DNA of 64,000 bases, taken from contig CAVYTB010000011.1 of assembly GCA_963771295.1 (NCBI GenBank), positions 248,001 to 312,000 on the forward strand, in the 5' to 3' direction. How positions within the stretch are numbered: position 1 is the stretch's first letter; every line of letters begins with the position of its first letter. Both the position numbers and the translations under genes were made by a program. A model generated the notes under the pieces. It worked only from the letters and a program-made list of their open reading frames with translations, was not told where the DNA came from and made no database searches. The DNA is from Acidiferrum sp963771295. Lineage in GTDB: Bacteria; Acidobacteriota; Terriglobia; Acidiferrales; UBA7541. This document shows positions 17,453-27,204 of this stretch, in pieces.

Positions 17453-19089
17453 GTCCGCCTGCCGTGCCACGTCGCGTCGCAATTCTCCTGCTGCGATCCG
17501 CAATCGCCATCGCTCCGCGCGACACGCTCGACTGGGGCCAAGCCATGCTAGCGGAACTTGGCCAGGTTCCGGGGAATTGGGCCGCTCTGCTCTGGTCTCT
17601 TGGTAGCGCCGGTGTTCTTGTCAGGCATGCCTTACTCGCCTTGATTTTTCCGAGCCGCAACCGCCCTACCGTCCCGTCGGTCGCCGCTGTTTTCTCGAAG
17701 GTGGGTCCGATGCGCAAATCAGCTGTCGCTATCACGGCCACGTGCGTTATCGCCTTCCTTCTTTTCTTCGTCGCGCCAGTCTTCCGCCAGGCGTTCCGCA
17801 TTTCTCTGCTCCAGTGGCAAACCATTTTCAAACCTGACTACCGCGCCCTCAGTCCGGAATTGCAATCGATTCTGAAGAAGGCCGAACGAGATCACGATGC
17901 GGAAGCTCTGGCGTTTGTCGCGTTTTGTCATCCCCAATCATCAGAAGCCGCGCGCCTCGCCGATGAAGCCGTTCGTCTCGACTCAAAGCTCACGTGGGTC
18001 TACGCCATCGTTGCCGTAAGAGAGCCCGACCTTCCAGACATCGATCGCTGGGTTCTCGCGCTCGAGCAATTTGATCAACAAAATGCCCTCCCTTACCTTA
18101 TTTCCGCTGAGAAAATCGACATCGACCAAATCCTGCGCGGAAGCATTCCACGTAGAACGGAAGACTGGGCTCCGGCGTGGCAAAGTGCCATGGCCGCCGC
18201 CTTCAAATCCGCGAGACTTGACACCTATTCTAGTCGGCGCAAGGAACTCGATCGCCGGTTCCTCGTTCGGTATCACATCGGTGACCCGGAACTGATTGTG
18301 GGTGATGCGTGGTTTTATGGCCTGCCTTCTTACAGCGTATCGGATGCGTACAGGTATGCGGGAATGGTTCTCACATCCGCACAAGTTCTTGAGGCGCAAG
18401 GCGACACCAGAGCAGCGTCCGAGAGATATCTGGCCATTGTGCGCTTTGGAGGTTTGCTGGACCCGGAGGATAGCGCCTGGTTTTCGAAAGGCACACAGCA
18501 AGCCTACACCCGGCTTGCCGCCCTGGCCGCTAATTCCAGTCGTCCCGAGGAAGCTACGTTTTATGGCTTCCTTGCAGATCGGGAACGCAACGCCGAGGCA
18601 GAGGGATATCTTTCCAGGCGCCGCAGGTTGAGCGTCAATCCGGTAGCGCGTTGGGATGCTGATTTGGCCAGGAGGTCCGGCGAAGTGATGCTTCTCTGCG
18701 GCGCACTTCTGCTGGCCACCCTTTTCGCGGTTGTTCTGCGCAGCAGATCACTGCGTCTGAGTTCGCTTCGTCCGGGCCGACTTGCTATCGGTGTCGGTAT
18801 TAGTTCGTCCGCTGCTCTTTTTGTTTCGGGGGTTGTTCTGCGTCTTAGTTATCAGCCCTACGCTGAAATAATGCGGCGTTTCGTTCGTGACGGGGACGAA
18901 GCCGGGCTGAGTAGCCTTCGCGATTTTCTTGGTCGAGCTTATGCGCCGATGGGTTCAGGTTGGCTCGGTCCGAGGCAGCACTACCCACTCTATTTTTGGT
19001 TTGCGGTGATTTTTTTGTGCGCGCTCACACTTCTCGCTGCCACTGTGCGTTATTTTCAAACCCGCCCGCGGACCAGCGCCACGACATAG
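17449..19089 (+). CDS. Membrane protein coupled to PadR, function unknown
   Basis: 546 residues. The N-terminus (about 1-75), with GQAMLAELGQVPGNWAALLW then a hydrophobic segment, resembles the short prefix found on PadR-linked permeases, but no MacB/FtsX permease core follows. A TM segment at about 92-112 is followed by a soluble, helix-rich, probably TPR-like region (about 120-395), then three TM segments (about 410-430, 442-465, 510-530). It overlaps padR by ATGA. The gene order suggests a PadR-controlled membrane protein; I cannot name it further. Confidence 0.75.
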   Translation: MSPPAVPRRVAILLLRSAIAIAPRDTLDWGQAMLAELGQVPGNWAALLWSLGSAGVLVRHALLALIFPSRNRPTVPSVAAVFSKVGPMRKSAVAITATCVIAFLLFFVAPVFRQAFRISLLQWQTIFKPDYRALSPELQSILKKAERDHDAEALAFVAFCHPQSSEAARLADEAVRLDSKLTWVYAIVAVREPDLPDIDRWVLALEQFDQQNALPYLISAEKIDIDQILRGSIPRRTEDWAPAWQSAMAAAFKSARLDTYSSRRKELDRRFLVRYHIGDPELIVGDAWFYGLPSYSVSDAYRYAGMVLTSAQVLEAQGDTRAASERYLAIVRFGGLLDPEDSAWFSKGTQQAYTRLAALAANSSRPEEATFYGFLADRERNAEAEGYLSRRRRLSVNPVARWDADLARRSGEVMLLCGALLLATLFAVVLRSRSLRLSSLRPGRLAIGVGISSSAALFVSGVVLRLSYQPYAEIMRRFVRDGDEAGLSSLRDFLGRAYAPMGSGWLGPRQHYPLYFWFAVIFLCALTLLAATVRYFQTRPRTSATT

Positions 19090-19123
19090 TCCGGTGCCGC
19101 CCCTTCTCCAGTACGCGTGTCGG

Positions 19124-19402
19124 TCAGGGTTTGCGGGCAAGAATGGTTGAAAGGTTTGGCGGTGCGTCTTGCAGGTTTCCTTCGAGGCGTCGTTGGAGTT
19201 TCTGCCAACTGCTATAGCCGTATTCCCGTGCCACGATGTACTGGGCATCCGCAAGCCTTGCCGGGAACTTTCCTGCTTCGCAATCCAGGGAATAATGCCG
19301 TTTAAGCGCAGCGGCATCCCATCGTCGTAAGTCGTATAACAGTTCCCTTGCTTCTTTCCGAACATCTTCTAAATTTCGTTGGGAGGGTAAACTGCGAAGC
19401 AT
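19124..19402 (-). CDS. Short protein resembling the N-terminal segment of ankyrin-repeat proteins
   Basis: 92 residues. The opening RSLPSQRNLEDVRKEARELL and the motif RLADAQYIVAREYGYSSW are those found at the N-terminus of a group of Acidobacteria/Planctomycete ankyrin-repeat proteins, where repeats follow. Here the frame stops 18 residues after the motif with no repeats, so it is either a stand-alone version or a truncated copy. It is convergent with the membrane protein at 17449 (34 bp between stops). Confidence 0.55.
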   Translation of the reverse strand: MLRSLPSQRNLEDVRKEARELLYDLRRWDAAALKRHYSLDCEAGKFPARLADAQYIVAREYGYSSWQKLQRRLEGNLQDAPPNLSTILARKP

Positions 19403-19514
19403 CTTGGCGCCCCTTTGCAGCCCGCATTACGCTGGACGAAAACAAAGAGCCAACTGGTCGACTGGGAGGCCAATGATGAAATGCCGCGTAAGCGGATGCT
19501 ACTGGTCAGAGGGT

Positions 19515-19574
19515 CAGTTTCGGAGCAGGAGAATTGCCGAACAGTTTCGGAGCAGGAGAATTGCCGAACAGTTT
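19515..19574. repeat. 27-bp tandem duplication
   Basis: A unit starting CAGTTTCGGAGCAGGAGAAT is present twice without mismatch (19515-19541, 19542-19568), followed by a partial third unit CAGTTT. It sits in the 190-bp space between the ankyrin-like fragment and the 3' end of the PilZ-like gene. A recent slippage event, or the edge of an old insertion, would explain it. Confidence 0.9.
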
Positions 19575-19592
19575 AGTTTCATGGTGAACCGG

Positions 19593-21062
19593 CTACCCGT
19601 TGAGTGTGTGGTCGAGGGTTTTTCCTTCATCTTTCAGCAGCTCATCAAGCGTCGATTTGGAGTGCTCGTCCATCGCGCCAACGGCCGCCACCACGCAGTT
19701 GTGCAGGAACGCCTTGATTCCTTTGTGGAATTGTTCCGCCGCTCGTTCAGCGCAACGCGCCACCTCTGCCTCCAGAGCCTGGCGGCGCCCATCACAGTTG
19801 GCACGGCTTTCCGCGTCAATCGAAGACAGCGCGGAGACGGCCCGCTCCTTGGTCTCCGCCAGCGCCATGTTCACATGCAGTTCCGTCTCGCGCCGAAATT
19901 CTTCCAGCCCGGAATTCAAAGCGCTTTGCACCACCGCTTGCACTTCCGCTGAACGCGCATTCAGCTTCGACAGCGCGTCGTGTGTCACAAGCTGCACATT
20001 TTCCAGCAGCCCTTCGTAGCGGCGGTCTGCAATCACTGCTGTCGCGCTCTCAAAATCCGAGGTCGCCTGGTTCACCGTTTCCTTCAGGCTGGCGGGAACC
20101 GACGAGGCGATCTCTCGCGTCAGCTTGTCCACATATTCCTGCGCATTCGCCAGGTCCCGTCGCAATTCCTCGGCCTGCTTTTCCAGGCGTTGCGCGGTTT
20201 CCTCGGCGCGGCCTCGATACACCTGAATGTCCGCCTGCCATTGCGCGACCATTTCTGTGGCGAATTCCTCCTTCAGGGAACCCTTCATGGCTTCCACTTG
20301 CTTTGGGAAGAGTTCCTGCACCTGTTGCGCGCTGGAGCGCCGCGCTTCCTCAATGGAGCTGAGCGCTTCTCGAATGGCGTCGTTCACTTGTTTCGCTACG
20401 GCCGCCTGCACCGCTTTCTCCGCTTCTTGTTGCAATTTTCCTTGCAGCGCGGAAATCAACTGGTCGGGTTTGACCACCACGCGTGGCGGTCGCGCAGGCT
20501 CCGCAACTTTCGGCGCTGCGGGTTGGGAAGCAGCCGGCGACGGAGCGGGGAAACTGGCGACCTCGGGTACCTTAGTCTCTGGCTTCATGACGATCTCCCC
20601 TGCTTTCTCGGCTCCGGATTCTGGTCCGGGAACAAACACTCCTGCGAGCTTGGCCGTCGACGTTGTCGCTTCCGCGGCGCCCAGCCAATCCTCCGGCGGC
20701 GACAAAATGCCCCACACGTTCGAAGGCGTTTCCAGTTCCACGCCAACCTGTTGCAGTTCGCGCAAACTTGCGGGCGGATGCACCGAGCGAACCATCGCGC
20801 GCACGGTCGCAGGCTTTTCCTCGGCGCCGAACAATCCCACCATCTGCAGCGTGACCCAGGTTCCCACGCCGTAATCGTGGCGCGAGTGGTACCGGCAGCC
20901 GTGCATATTCAGGCTGACCGCCACGGTCCGCTCCATGAAAGATTCACCTGCCCGATTCTGACCCATGACAATCAGTGGGACGGATTTCTCAATGCGCGTG
21001 CTGCGGCGCAGCCCTGAAGCGACGAGATTTCCAGAAGCACTGGCGAGAGGTGATTGGCTCAC
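19593..21062 (-). CDS. PilZ-like domain protein with long coiled coil
   Basis: About 489 residues from GTG 21062, which has GGGAGGT just upstream; a TTG at 21074 would include the ribosome site itself and is less likely. Residues about 15-120 look like a PilZ-type beta-barrel (RRSTRIEKSVPLIVMG, then a C..H..H.YG.GT strand). A Pro/Ala linker (about 135-205) leads to a long amphipathic, Glu/Ala/Gln-rich helical region (210-480) similar to apolipoprotein-type coiled coils. PilZ modules usually bind cyclic-di-GMP via RxxxR and D/NxSxxG; SLNMHG replaces the second motif, so binding is uncertain. No signal peptide; probably cytosolic. Confidence 0.75.
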   Translation of the reverse strand: MSQSPLASASGNLVASGLRRSTRIEKSVPLIVMGQNRAGESFMERTVAVSLNMHGCRYHSRHDYGVGTWVTLQMVGLFGAEEKPATVRAMVRSVHPPASLRELQQVGVELETPSNVWGILSPPEDWLGAAEATTSTAKLAGVFVPGPESGAEKAGEIVMKPETKVPEVASFPAPSPAASQPAAPKVAEPARPPRVVVKPDQLISALQGKLQQEAEKAVQAAVAKQVNDAIREALSSIEEARRSSAQQVQELFPKQVEAMKGSLKEEFATEMVAQWQADIQVYRGRAEETAQRLEKQAEELRRDLANAQEYVDKLTREIASSVPASLKETVNQATSDFESATAVIADRRYEGLLENVQLVTHDALSKLNARSAEVQAVVQSALNSGLEEFRRETELHVNMALAETKERAVSALSSIDAESRANCDGRRQALEAEVARCAERAAEQFHKGIKAFLHNCVVAAVGAMDEHSKSTLDELLKDEGKTLDHTLNG

Positions 21063-21293
21063 GTGACCTCCCAAGCAATCGATATCCGTAAGCCATTCGG
21101 CTTGACCGTATGTTTGTATTTTAGGCTTTCACGCCAGGCAATTACGCTGTGAAATTGTCGGGCAATTTCCCATCGGTTAAGGGCGAAACATGAACGGCAG
21201 ATTGGGGTCCTGGATAGCCACAGATTCAGAGGATATTCGCAAACCAAAGCTGGGTAGTCCGGTTTCGGACTCGCGGGCTATCGGGTACTGGCT

Positions 21294-22220
21294 TCATTTA
21301 GAGCGGTTGTACGTAAAATCGTATTCGCTCGTCCAGGTTTTCCCGCCATCGGTTGATCCCTGGCTGAACTGCCTGACTCTGTCGGGTCCTTGAGGAATGA
21401 ATTGCAGGTGGCGTTTCAATTTTTGGCCGTTGCTTTGAGGAATTTCATCGGTCCAATAATCGATGATTCCGTCTTTGAGCTCGCCGTAAAAGTGGATCAT
21501 GCCTTGGGAGTTATCGACCCAAAATTGCTCCCAACGCTTCAGGCTGGTGTTGTAAGTGTTATAGCTTTTGCCCTGATAGGGATTATTCAGGCTCGCCCAG
21601 TTCTCTAAGATCACGCAATCATTTAAGATTCGCTCAATCTTGCTGGTCCCGGCTGGCATGCCGCCCTGCGTTGTCACCACATTCCACTCGCCCACCCAAA
21701 AATCAAATTGGCGGTTCTCCGTTGCGTAGGTGCAGGGGCTCTGGTTGCGCTTGGCCTGTTCGACCAGCTTTTGAAATGAGGCTTCACTGCGCATTCCATT
21801 CAATTCCGCGTCGGACATCATCAGTTCCGGCTGGCCAAATCCGTCTCGTAGCGCGCGTTCGAGATATTCCTGCGTTTTGTCGTTCAACTTCAGCGAAGCA
21901 TAGCAAAGCGCAATTTGGTATTCGGCCAGAAAATTAGGGGCGCCATTCTCGATGGATTTCTCCAAGGCTTTGATTGCCTGTTCGTGGTCGCCCTTGCCGT
22001 GCAGCGACACGCCAAGCCGGTACCACGCGCGGCCATTTTTGGGTTCGGACGCGGTGATGTGACCGTAAAGATCGGCTGCCTTTGCCCAATCTTTCGCGAG
22101 ATACGCCTCGTTCGCCGGCGCAGCGTCTGGATGAGGAGAAACGGTCTGTGCCTGGGCAACACCCCAACTGATTGCAACGAAAAACACGAATGCATAAAGC
22201 CGGATCACAGTTCGCGTCAT
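21294..22220 (-). CDS. Secreted TPR protein with C-terminal DUF1579-like domain
   Basis: 308 residues; ATG 22220 has GAGAGGAT upstream. A signal peptide (about 1-25, ending AQA) is followed by two or three TPR units (about 35-125; for example GRAWYRLGVSLHGKGDHEQA) and then a domain beginning FDFWVGEWNV near residue 170. FDFWxGxW and the alternating strands after it (YNTYNTSLKRWEQFWVDN) are typical of DUF1579/lipocalin-like domains in secreted acidobacterial proteins. Periplasmic location is likely; function unknown. Confidence 0.82.
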   Translation of the reverse strand: MTRTVIRLYAFVFFVAISWGVAQAQTVSPHPDAAPANEAYLAKDWAKAADLYGHITASEPKNGRAWYRLGVSLHGKGDHEQAIKALEKSIENGAPNFLAEYQIALCYASLKLNDKTQEYLERALRDGFGQPELMMSDAELNGMRSEASFQKLVEQAKRNQSPCTYATENRQFDFWVGEWNVVTTQGGMPAGTSKIERILNDCVILENWASLNNPYQGKSYNTYNTSLKRWEQFWVDNSQGMIHFYGELKDGIIDYWTDEIPQSNGQKLKRHLQFIPQGPDRVRQFSQGSTDGGKTWTSEYDFTYNRSK

Positions 22221-22330
22221 GGTGATCCTCTCTTTGGTGGAACGTGTCAGGTTAGACGGCAGGCTTCGAAGGTTGTTAGCGCAAACGCGCGGCCAGGCAT
22301 TGGTGCATCTGCACTCGATTCAGTCTTGCG

Positions 22331-23488
22331 TCACCGACTTTCCATGGTTCGCAGCATCTCGAAAAGCGAGTTGTCCATTTCCTGATGAGGCTGAGATCGT
22401 GTGTTGCAAACAGCTGCCGCGCACGAGACGTCAGGGTTGCGTGTCATTAGACCGGTTGAGCCTGGCAGGCTTCCGCTATGCCACCAGCTTCCGGCGCCAT
22501 TATTCGAGACCATCCAGCCGCGGGCGTAGCGCGCATCGCCTTGCGGATAGGCTGGGGCGGGAGTGGTCATAACGCGGATGGTTTCAGGTTTCAGAAGCGC
22601 GGGAATACCTGGAGCGCCGGCCACATGATCGAGGAATTGCACAAGTTGGGTAGAGGATGCGATCCATCCCGCAGTTGAATCCATGCGATTGATGTTGATC
22701 TTGTAAGGATCTTCCGAATATTGACCGATGTAAATCACCTCGTTCGAAGCGCGCTGTCTTTCACTATTTTTCGCGATCTGCATGGTGGTGATTCCGCAGG
22801 GAGCAAGAATATTCCCCTGCACGTAGGCCTCGTAAGGCTGGCCCGTCAGTTGTTCGATGACCCTTCCGAGCACGCAGTATCCGAAGTTGGAATACGCCCA
22901 CTGGGTACCCGGCTGACTGACCAAGGGCACATCGTCGATCGTTGAACTAATCAGCTTTGACTGGTCCCAGCCGTTGTTGTGGAACATGGGGTCGTTGTCG
23001 TCGGCTGCCCATCCACCGGCGGTATGGGTGAGAAAGTGATCCACGGTAATGTCCGTGACGTACGACTTGTAGGGAACCTTGCCGTATTTCGTACCGAGAA
23101 TTCCCGCAGAGCCAAAGACGTGATCCGTGAGATTCAGCTTGCCAGCTTCGATCAGCGAAAAAATCGTGACGGCAGTGATCGGTTTTGAGAGATCGGCGAT
23201 GCGAAACAGGCTGTCTTGCTGGGCTTGTGCTACGTGCTGGCGGTCCGCCATGCCGCCCGCTTGATCGTAGACAAAATGCCCGCTCCGCGAGAGGGCAACC
23301 GACATGGCCGGCACACGGTACTGCCGCTGGAACTGCGCGGTAAATTGCATCATGCCGCCGCGTTGTTGATTCTGGCGGTCGAATGAGTGCGCGAGAGCGG
23401 TGAATGCCGGCGTGGCAACTACCGAAGAGACCGCCGCTCGAAACAAGTTGGCTACAACGGTTCTGCGAGTGTAGGTATGTTTTCGCAT
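22331..23488 (-). CDS. Beta-lactamase-fold protein with Asp in place of the nucleophilic Ser
   Basis: 385 residues from ATG 23488; the frame runs to 23602 but the added stretch has no signal features. The N-terminus MRKHTYTRRTVVANLF and a hydrophobic segment could be a Tat or Sec signal. The family motif expected as FRIASxSK reads FRIADLSK here, so the position of the nucleophile is D99 (codon GAT), while K102, YSN (199-201) and WHSG are kept. The rest is a full-length class C-type serine hydrolase fold. It is therefore either catalytically inactive (a binding protein) or uses another mechanism. Compare the intact paralog at 5308-6468. Confidence 0.85.
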   Translation of the reverse strand: MRKHTYTRRTVVANLFRAAVSSVVATPAFTALAHSFDRQNQQRGGMMQFTAQFQRQYRVPAMSVALSRSGHFVYDQAGGMADRQHVAQAQQDSLFRIADLSKPITAVTIFSLIEAGKLNLTDHVFGSAGILGTKYGKVPYKSYVTDITVDHFLTHTAGGWAADDNDPMFHNNGWDQSKLISSTIDDVPLVSQPGTQWAYSNFGYCVLGRVIEQLTGQPYEAYVQGNILAPCGITTMQIAKNSERQRASNEVIYIGQYSEDPYKININRMDSTAGWIASSTQLVQFLDHVAGAPGIPALLKPETIRVMTTPAPAYPQGDARYARGWMVSNNGAGSWWHSGSLPGSTGLMTRNPDVSCAAAVCNTRSQPHQEMDNSLFEMLRTMESR

Positions 23489-23522
23489 AAGAAGAATGCC
23501 TCGATGTCCGACGATCGCCGGG

Positions 23523-23930
23523 TTACTGCGTACGCTGGCCTTCAAACGATCCTGTGCCGCCGCGATCGTGAAATGTGCCGGTGTAAGTGCTGCCCTGCAC
23601 AACGCCGTTCACTCTCGGCCCATCAATTCTTCCGCGAAACACCAGCACATCTCGCGTCTTGGTGCGCACCACCAGATGTTGTTCGTTGATCGTACCTTCG
23701 ACTCCGCCGGACTGGTTCGGGCCTTTAAAATGGCCTTTAATGGTGGTGCCATCCTGCTCCAGATCAAGATACTTCGACGATGTGCTCCCGTTGGGATCCT
23801 TGCAGTAGAGAATCCATTTGCCCGCAACGTTTGCCGGAGGCTTCTCCGAAGGGGGCTGCTGCGACCATACCGCTTGATAGAAGATTGCAAACAACAATAA
23901 AAAACCGAAACAATAGGTCACTCTCTTCAT
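23523..23930 (-). CDS. Small secreted beta-rich protein, unknown
   Basis: 135 residues. A clear signal peptide (about 1-22, ending VWSQ) precedes a domain beginning VAGKWILYC and containing LEQDGTTIKGHF and then VEGTINEQHLVV. The repeating strand-turn pattern, with a gWxG-like opening and G.F....G at each strand, is that of small lipocalin-like secreted proteins common in Acidobacteriota. It lies 35 bp upstream of the serine-hydrolase-like gene on the same strand, so they may share a transcript. Function unknown. Confidence 0.7.
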   Translation of the reverse strand: MKRVTYCFGFLLLFAIFYQAVWSQQPPSEKPPANVAGKWILYCKDPNGSTSSKYLDLEQDGTTIKGHFKGPNQSGGVEGTINEQHLVVRTKTRDVLVFRGRIDGPRVNGVVQGSTYTGTFHDRGGTGSFEGQRTQ

Positions 23931-24117
23931 TTCGCGTCCTCAGTGTTTCTGGCGGTATTTACGAAGCCAATCACCGCCGGAAAGCGTTCATGAGATTACC
24001 GGAGCGACGATGCAATTTCTAGCGTATTTCCGCGGAGTGCACCGAAATGGTGCAGCGGCCCAAGTCAAGCAGTAGAACTTGCCCTGACCGGGACGCGCTC
24101 TGAGTATCTCTACTGCA

Positions 24118-26282
24118 CTAATTTGCACTGGAGGTAACGGCTTTCGATTTTGCAGCGAGAGGCACTAGCGCGCGAATGCGGGTGCCGGAATTAAGACGGG
24201 AATCGACACTGAAGGTTCCATTCACTTGATGAATTCTTTCCGCCATGCTGAGCAGTCCCAATCCTCCACCATGCCTGCTCGCAGGATCAAACCCGACACC
24301 GTGATCGCGGATTTCGAGTGAAAGTTCGCTGGATGATCCATCGAGGTTCACCTCAAAATGCTTTTGCCCGCTGTACTTTATGGCGTTGTACAAAGCCTCC
24401 TGCACAACACGAAAGAGGGAAAGGGAAACTTCGCGCCCTAAAGCCTCCGGTACATTGCTGGCGACAAATTTCACAGTCACGCTCGCCTCTTCGGAGATTT
24501 CGCCACAAAAACTTCTGACCGCGGTGACCAAGCCAAGATTGTCGAGAATGGAAGGATGCAGTTCGTGCGAGAGCGCCTGAACATCACCCGTCAAGTTTGA
24601 ACATTGCTGCCAGATTTGTTCCAACTGGTCGGCGATGTTTGCCTGTCCTCTGGCCCAGCCCTTGCTCACTTTCTCGATTTTAAGGGAGAGCATCGCCAGG
24701 CGCTGACAAACGTCGTCGTGCAACTCTCTGGCCAGGCGGCTGCGTTCTTTTTCCTGAGCGTCAATCAATTGTCCGCTGACTTTTTCCAATTCCATCTGCG
24801 CCATTTTTTGATCGGTGACGTCAACCGCCGAGCCGATGAACCCGGCAAACGAAGCATCGCCGTTGACCCTGGGTGAGGCGACATTAAATATCCAGCGGTA
24901 GTTCCCTTCGCGACGACGCAGGCGATGTTGGACGGAAAACGACCGATGGGTTCGCAGCGCCGTCGAAAAGCTATCCATTAGTTCTTTCGAATCATCCGGG
25001 TGAATATATTGCATCCAGTCGTCACCATAGCCGGTGTTCGCATCCAAGCCTGTAAATGCGGCCCACTGTTCGTTCAGGTAAGTGATCTTGCCCTTGTCGT
25101 CGCACATCCAGATCAGCGAGGGAGTACTATCGGCCATCAGCCGGAAGCGCTTCTCGCTCTCGCGCAAGACCGCTTCGGCTTTTCGTTTCATGGCCCACTG
25201 CAGCAGCAATCCGAGCAGCAAAACAAACACTGCGGCAACCGCGACGATATATTTCCAATATCGCTCCCAAACGGTGGGTTGGCGGTATAGCACCGACGTG
25301 CCAAGTGGCAGCGCCGACTCCGGGATATGCCACCGGCGCAGAGCCCGCCAGTCGACGGTGTTCTGCGTCGGGAAGTTGCTCGCAATCGGAATATCCCCGG
25401 GTCGCTCACCTGAAAGAACCCTCGCGACGATTTCTCCGGTTGCCGAGACTTGCTGCGGAGAGCCATACGCTCCGCCAACGCACCCATGGTTCAAACACAG
25501 CGTTGGCCAAGCGGAATAGGTTGGAAAACGTTGGGCGACCGCATCAAGCAGTTCGAAAGCACCAAATTCAGTTCGCTGGGCAGCCGGCGCAAGCTGAAAC
25601 AGGACGATTGTATTCTGTGGTAGCGCGGACATTTTCTGGAGCAATTCGTGGCTTGGAGGTTCGACAAAATCGATCTCTTCCAGCTTGTCCCGCCGAAGTT
25701 GCAACTCGGAGCGAGTAACCGGCAACCAGATGGAGTCTGGCGCCGAGATGACTGCCACTTTTTTTGCATCGGGATGAAGACGCAGCGCAAGGTCGATTGT
25801 TTCCGCGATACCCATACTAATTGTCGCACCGGTGATACCCGTTCCGACCAGGTCTGCGATCTCCCTGCGGTCGACCTGGGTAATGACGATCGGAGTTCCG
25901 GGAAAAAGCTTGTCGCGATATTGCACTGCGAATCGAATCGCAGGCGCGGAAACTGCGATTACAACGTCCAGCTTCACTCCGGCGTAGGTTCGCCGAAACG
26001 TCTCGGCCTCGCTCTGAAGAGAAAGTTTTTCTGCGGCTTCATCGTGGCCGTGTACCAGATACGCGTCGTAGAAGGTAACTGGCTGCCGCACTCGGCTCCG
26101 AATCACGGGCTGAATCAGATTCAAAACGTATCGTCGGTGCCGAAGCCGCTAAACAGCACCAGCACATTTTTCGAGGTTGGTTGGCTTTCGGTGGACCTGA
26201 CTGGCAGTGCGCACAGCAGACTGAAAAGGACCGTAAGCAACGGAACAGTGAATAACGAGCGATGAAATCCGCAACACGCCAC
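24118..26282 (-). pseudogene. Sensor histidine kinase with ABC-substrate-binding-like sensor, frameshifted near its N-terminus
   Basis: The main frame (24118-26124) encodes a periplasmic ABC_sub_bind-like domain (about 15-265), a TM helix (292-311), a PAS domain (about 325-445), a HisKA_3 dimerisation domain with the phospho-acceptor in ELHDD (H469) and an HATPase domain with GVGFDP and GLGLLSM. It has no signal peptide, and an in-frame TAG lies just upstream. The missing part is in another frame: from a GTG at 26282 it reads a signal peptide (SLFTVPLLTVLFSLLCALPV), then SKNVLVLFSGFGTDD, ending at a TGA where a run of four T would need five. One base restored at about 26122-26126 joins both parts into a product of about 720 residues. 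NarL-type partner not seen nearby. Either a true mutation or a sequencing error. Confidence 0.8.
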
Positions 26283-26445
26283 GGCCGATTAACCCCTCTA
26301 CTTCGGGTCACTACGGATGAAATTAAACTTGGTCGAACTTAGCTACATCGGCGGAGGCGGTCCGCCGACAGATTGTCTCCAAGTGGGGTGAAATCGTCAA
26401 TCCGGCAGAAGCCAGCGCTACTGCCGTTTCGTTCGATTAAGCCGG

Positions 26446-27204
26446 TCACAACCCCAGGATGGCCAGGGTGATCCCTTGCCACCACGTCGGATTGACTCTC
26501 CAGGTGTACGTGGCAAGACCCTGCAGAACGATCAACGACGGCAGGGCGTAGACATATACTTTGTGGATGCGCTTGTCCACCACCCAATCACGCAGCATGC
26601 CGAGCACGATCAGGCAGTCTAACGCGGGGAAGAACAGCGCGTGATTAAACATGAAATCGAATCTGCCAATCGCCGCGTCCATCAGTACGCAACTGGCGAT
26701 GAACACCAGCCGGCGATGGGATTCCGGCTTCTTTCTCCAATAGATCGCCAAGGCGATGCACGAGCCAAAGCTAAGCATGTCGACAATTGGAATCGACAAG
26801 AAAGCTTCTACGCCCTTCTGCTGCAGCACGACGGTATCGAACCGCGTCATGATCACCGCGATTGCCAAGCCCAACACAACCATCACTGCGGCCAGCCCGG
26901 CTCCAAACCAGCCGAGCAAGCGGTGCACGCTGACGTTCCGCGTTCTCACCAGCGCCGACTGCGCGATAAAGAAGACCACCCAGGTTGAGAAGGCTGCGCC
27001 GTGTATCCACAACAGCAGAGGCCGTGGCGGGTTGGCGTGCAGCAGGTTGGCGTTGACGGTACGGCCGAAGCCGGCGATCACCAGCGCGGCGAACACCAGC
27101 GACATGCAGAGATAGAAATACTTGCCGAGGAATGCCTTGAACTGCTTCGTTGTGCTTGCTTCCTTCTCAATACGAGCGGTTAGCGCTGCGTTTCCAACGG
27201 CCAC
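26446..27204 (-). CDS. Polytopic membrane protein, unknown
   Basis: About 252 residues from GTG 27204, chosen because AGGAGG lies 8 nt upstream; the frame continues to 27294. Roughly seven hydrophobic segments follow KYFYLCMSLVFAALVIAGFG. Conserved-looking features include WIHGAAFSTWVVFF, LVRTRNVSVHRLLGWFG (a His in each) and FDFMFNH, a pattern seen in a widespread acidobacterial/proteobacterial family of unknown function distantly like DUF2306 or cytochrome-type membrane proteins. Paired His residues in helices could bind haem, but that is speculative. Confidence 0.75.
   Translation of the reverse strand: MAVGNAALTARIEKEASTTKQFKAFLGKYFYLCMSLVFAALVIAGFGRTVNANLLHANPPRPLLLWIHGAAFSTWVVFFIAQSALVRTRNVSVHRLLGWFGAGLAAVMVVLGLAIAVIMTRFDTVVLQQKGVEAFLSIPIVDMLSFGSCIALAIYWRKKPESHRRLVFIASCVLMDAAIGRFDFMFNHALFFPALDCLIVLGMLRDWVVDKRIHKVYVYALPSLIVLQGLATYTWRVNPTWWQGITLAILGL

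Noticed and set aside
26039..26311. Small Cys-rich protein of 90 residues upstream of the sensor kinase
   Set aside because: It is the third frame over the kinase's signal-peptide region; the frameshifted signal peptide explains it.
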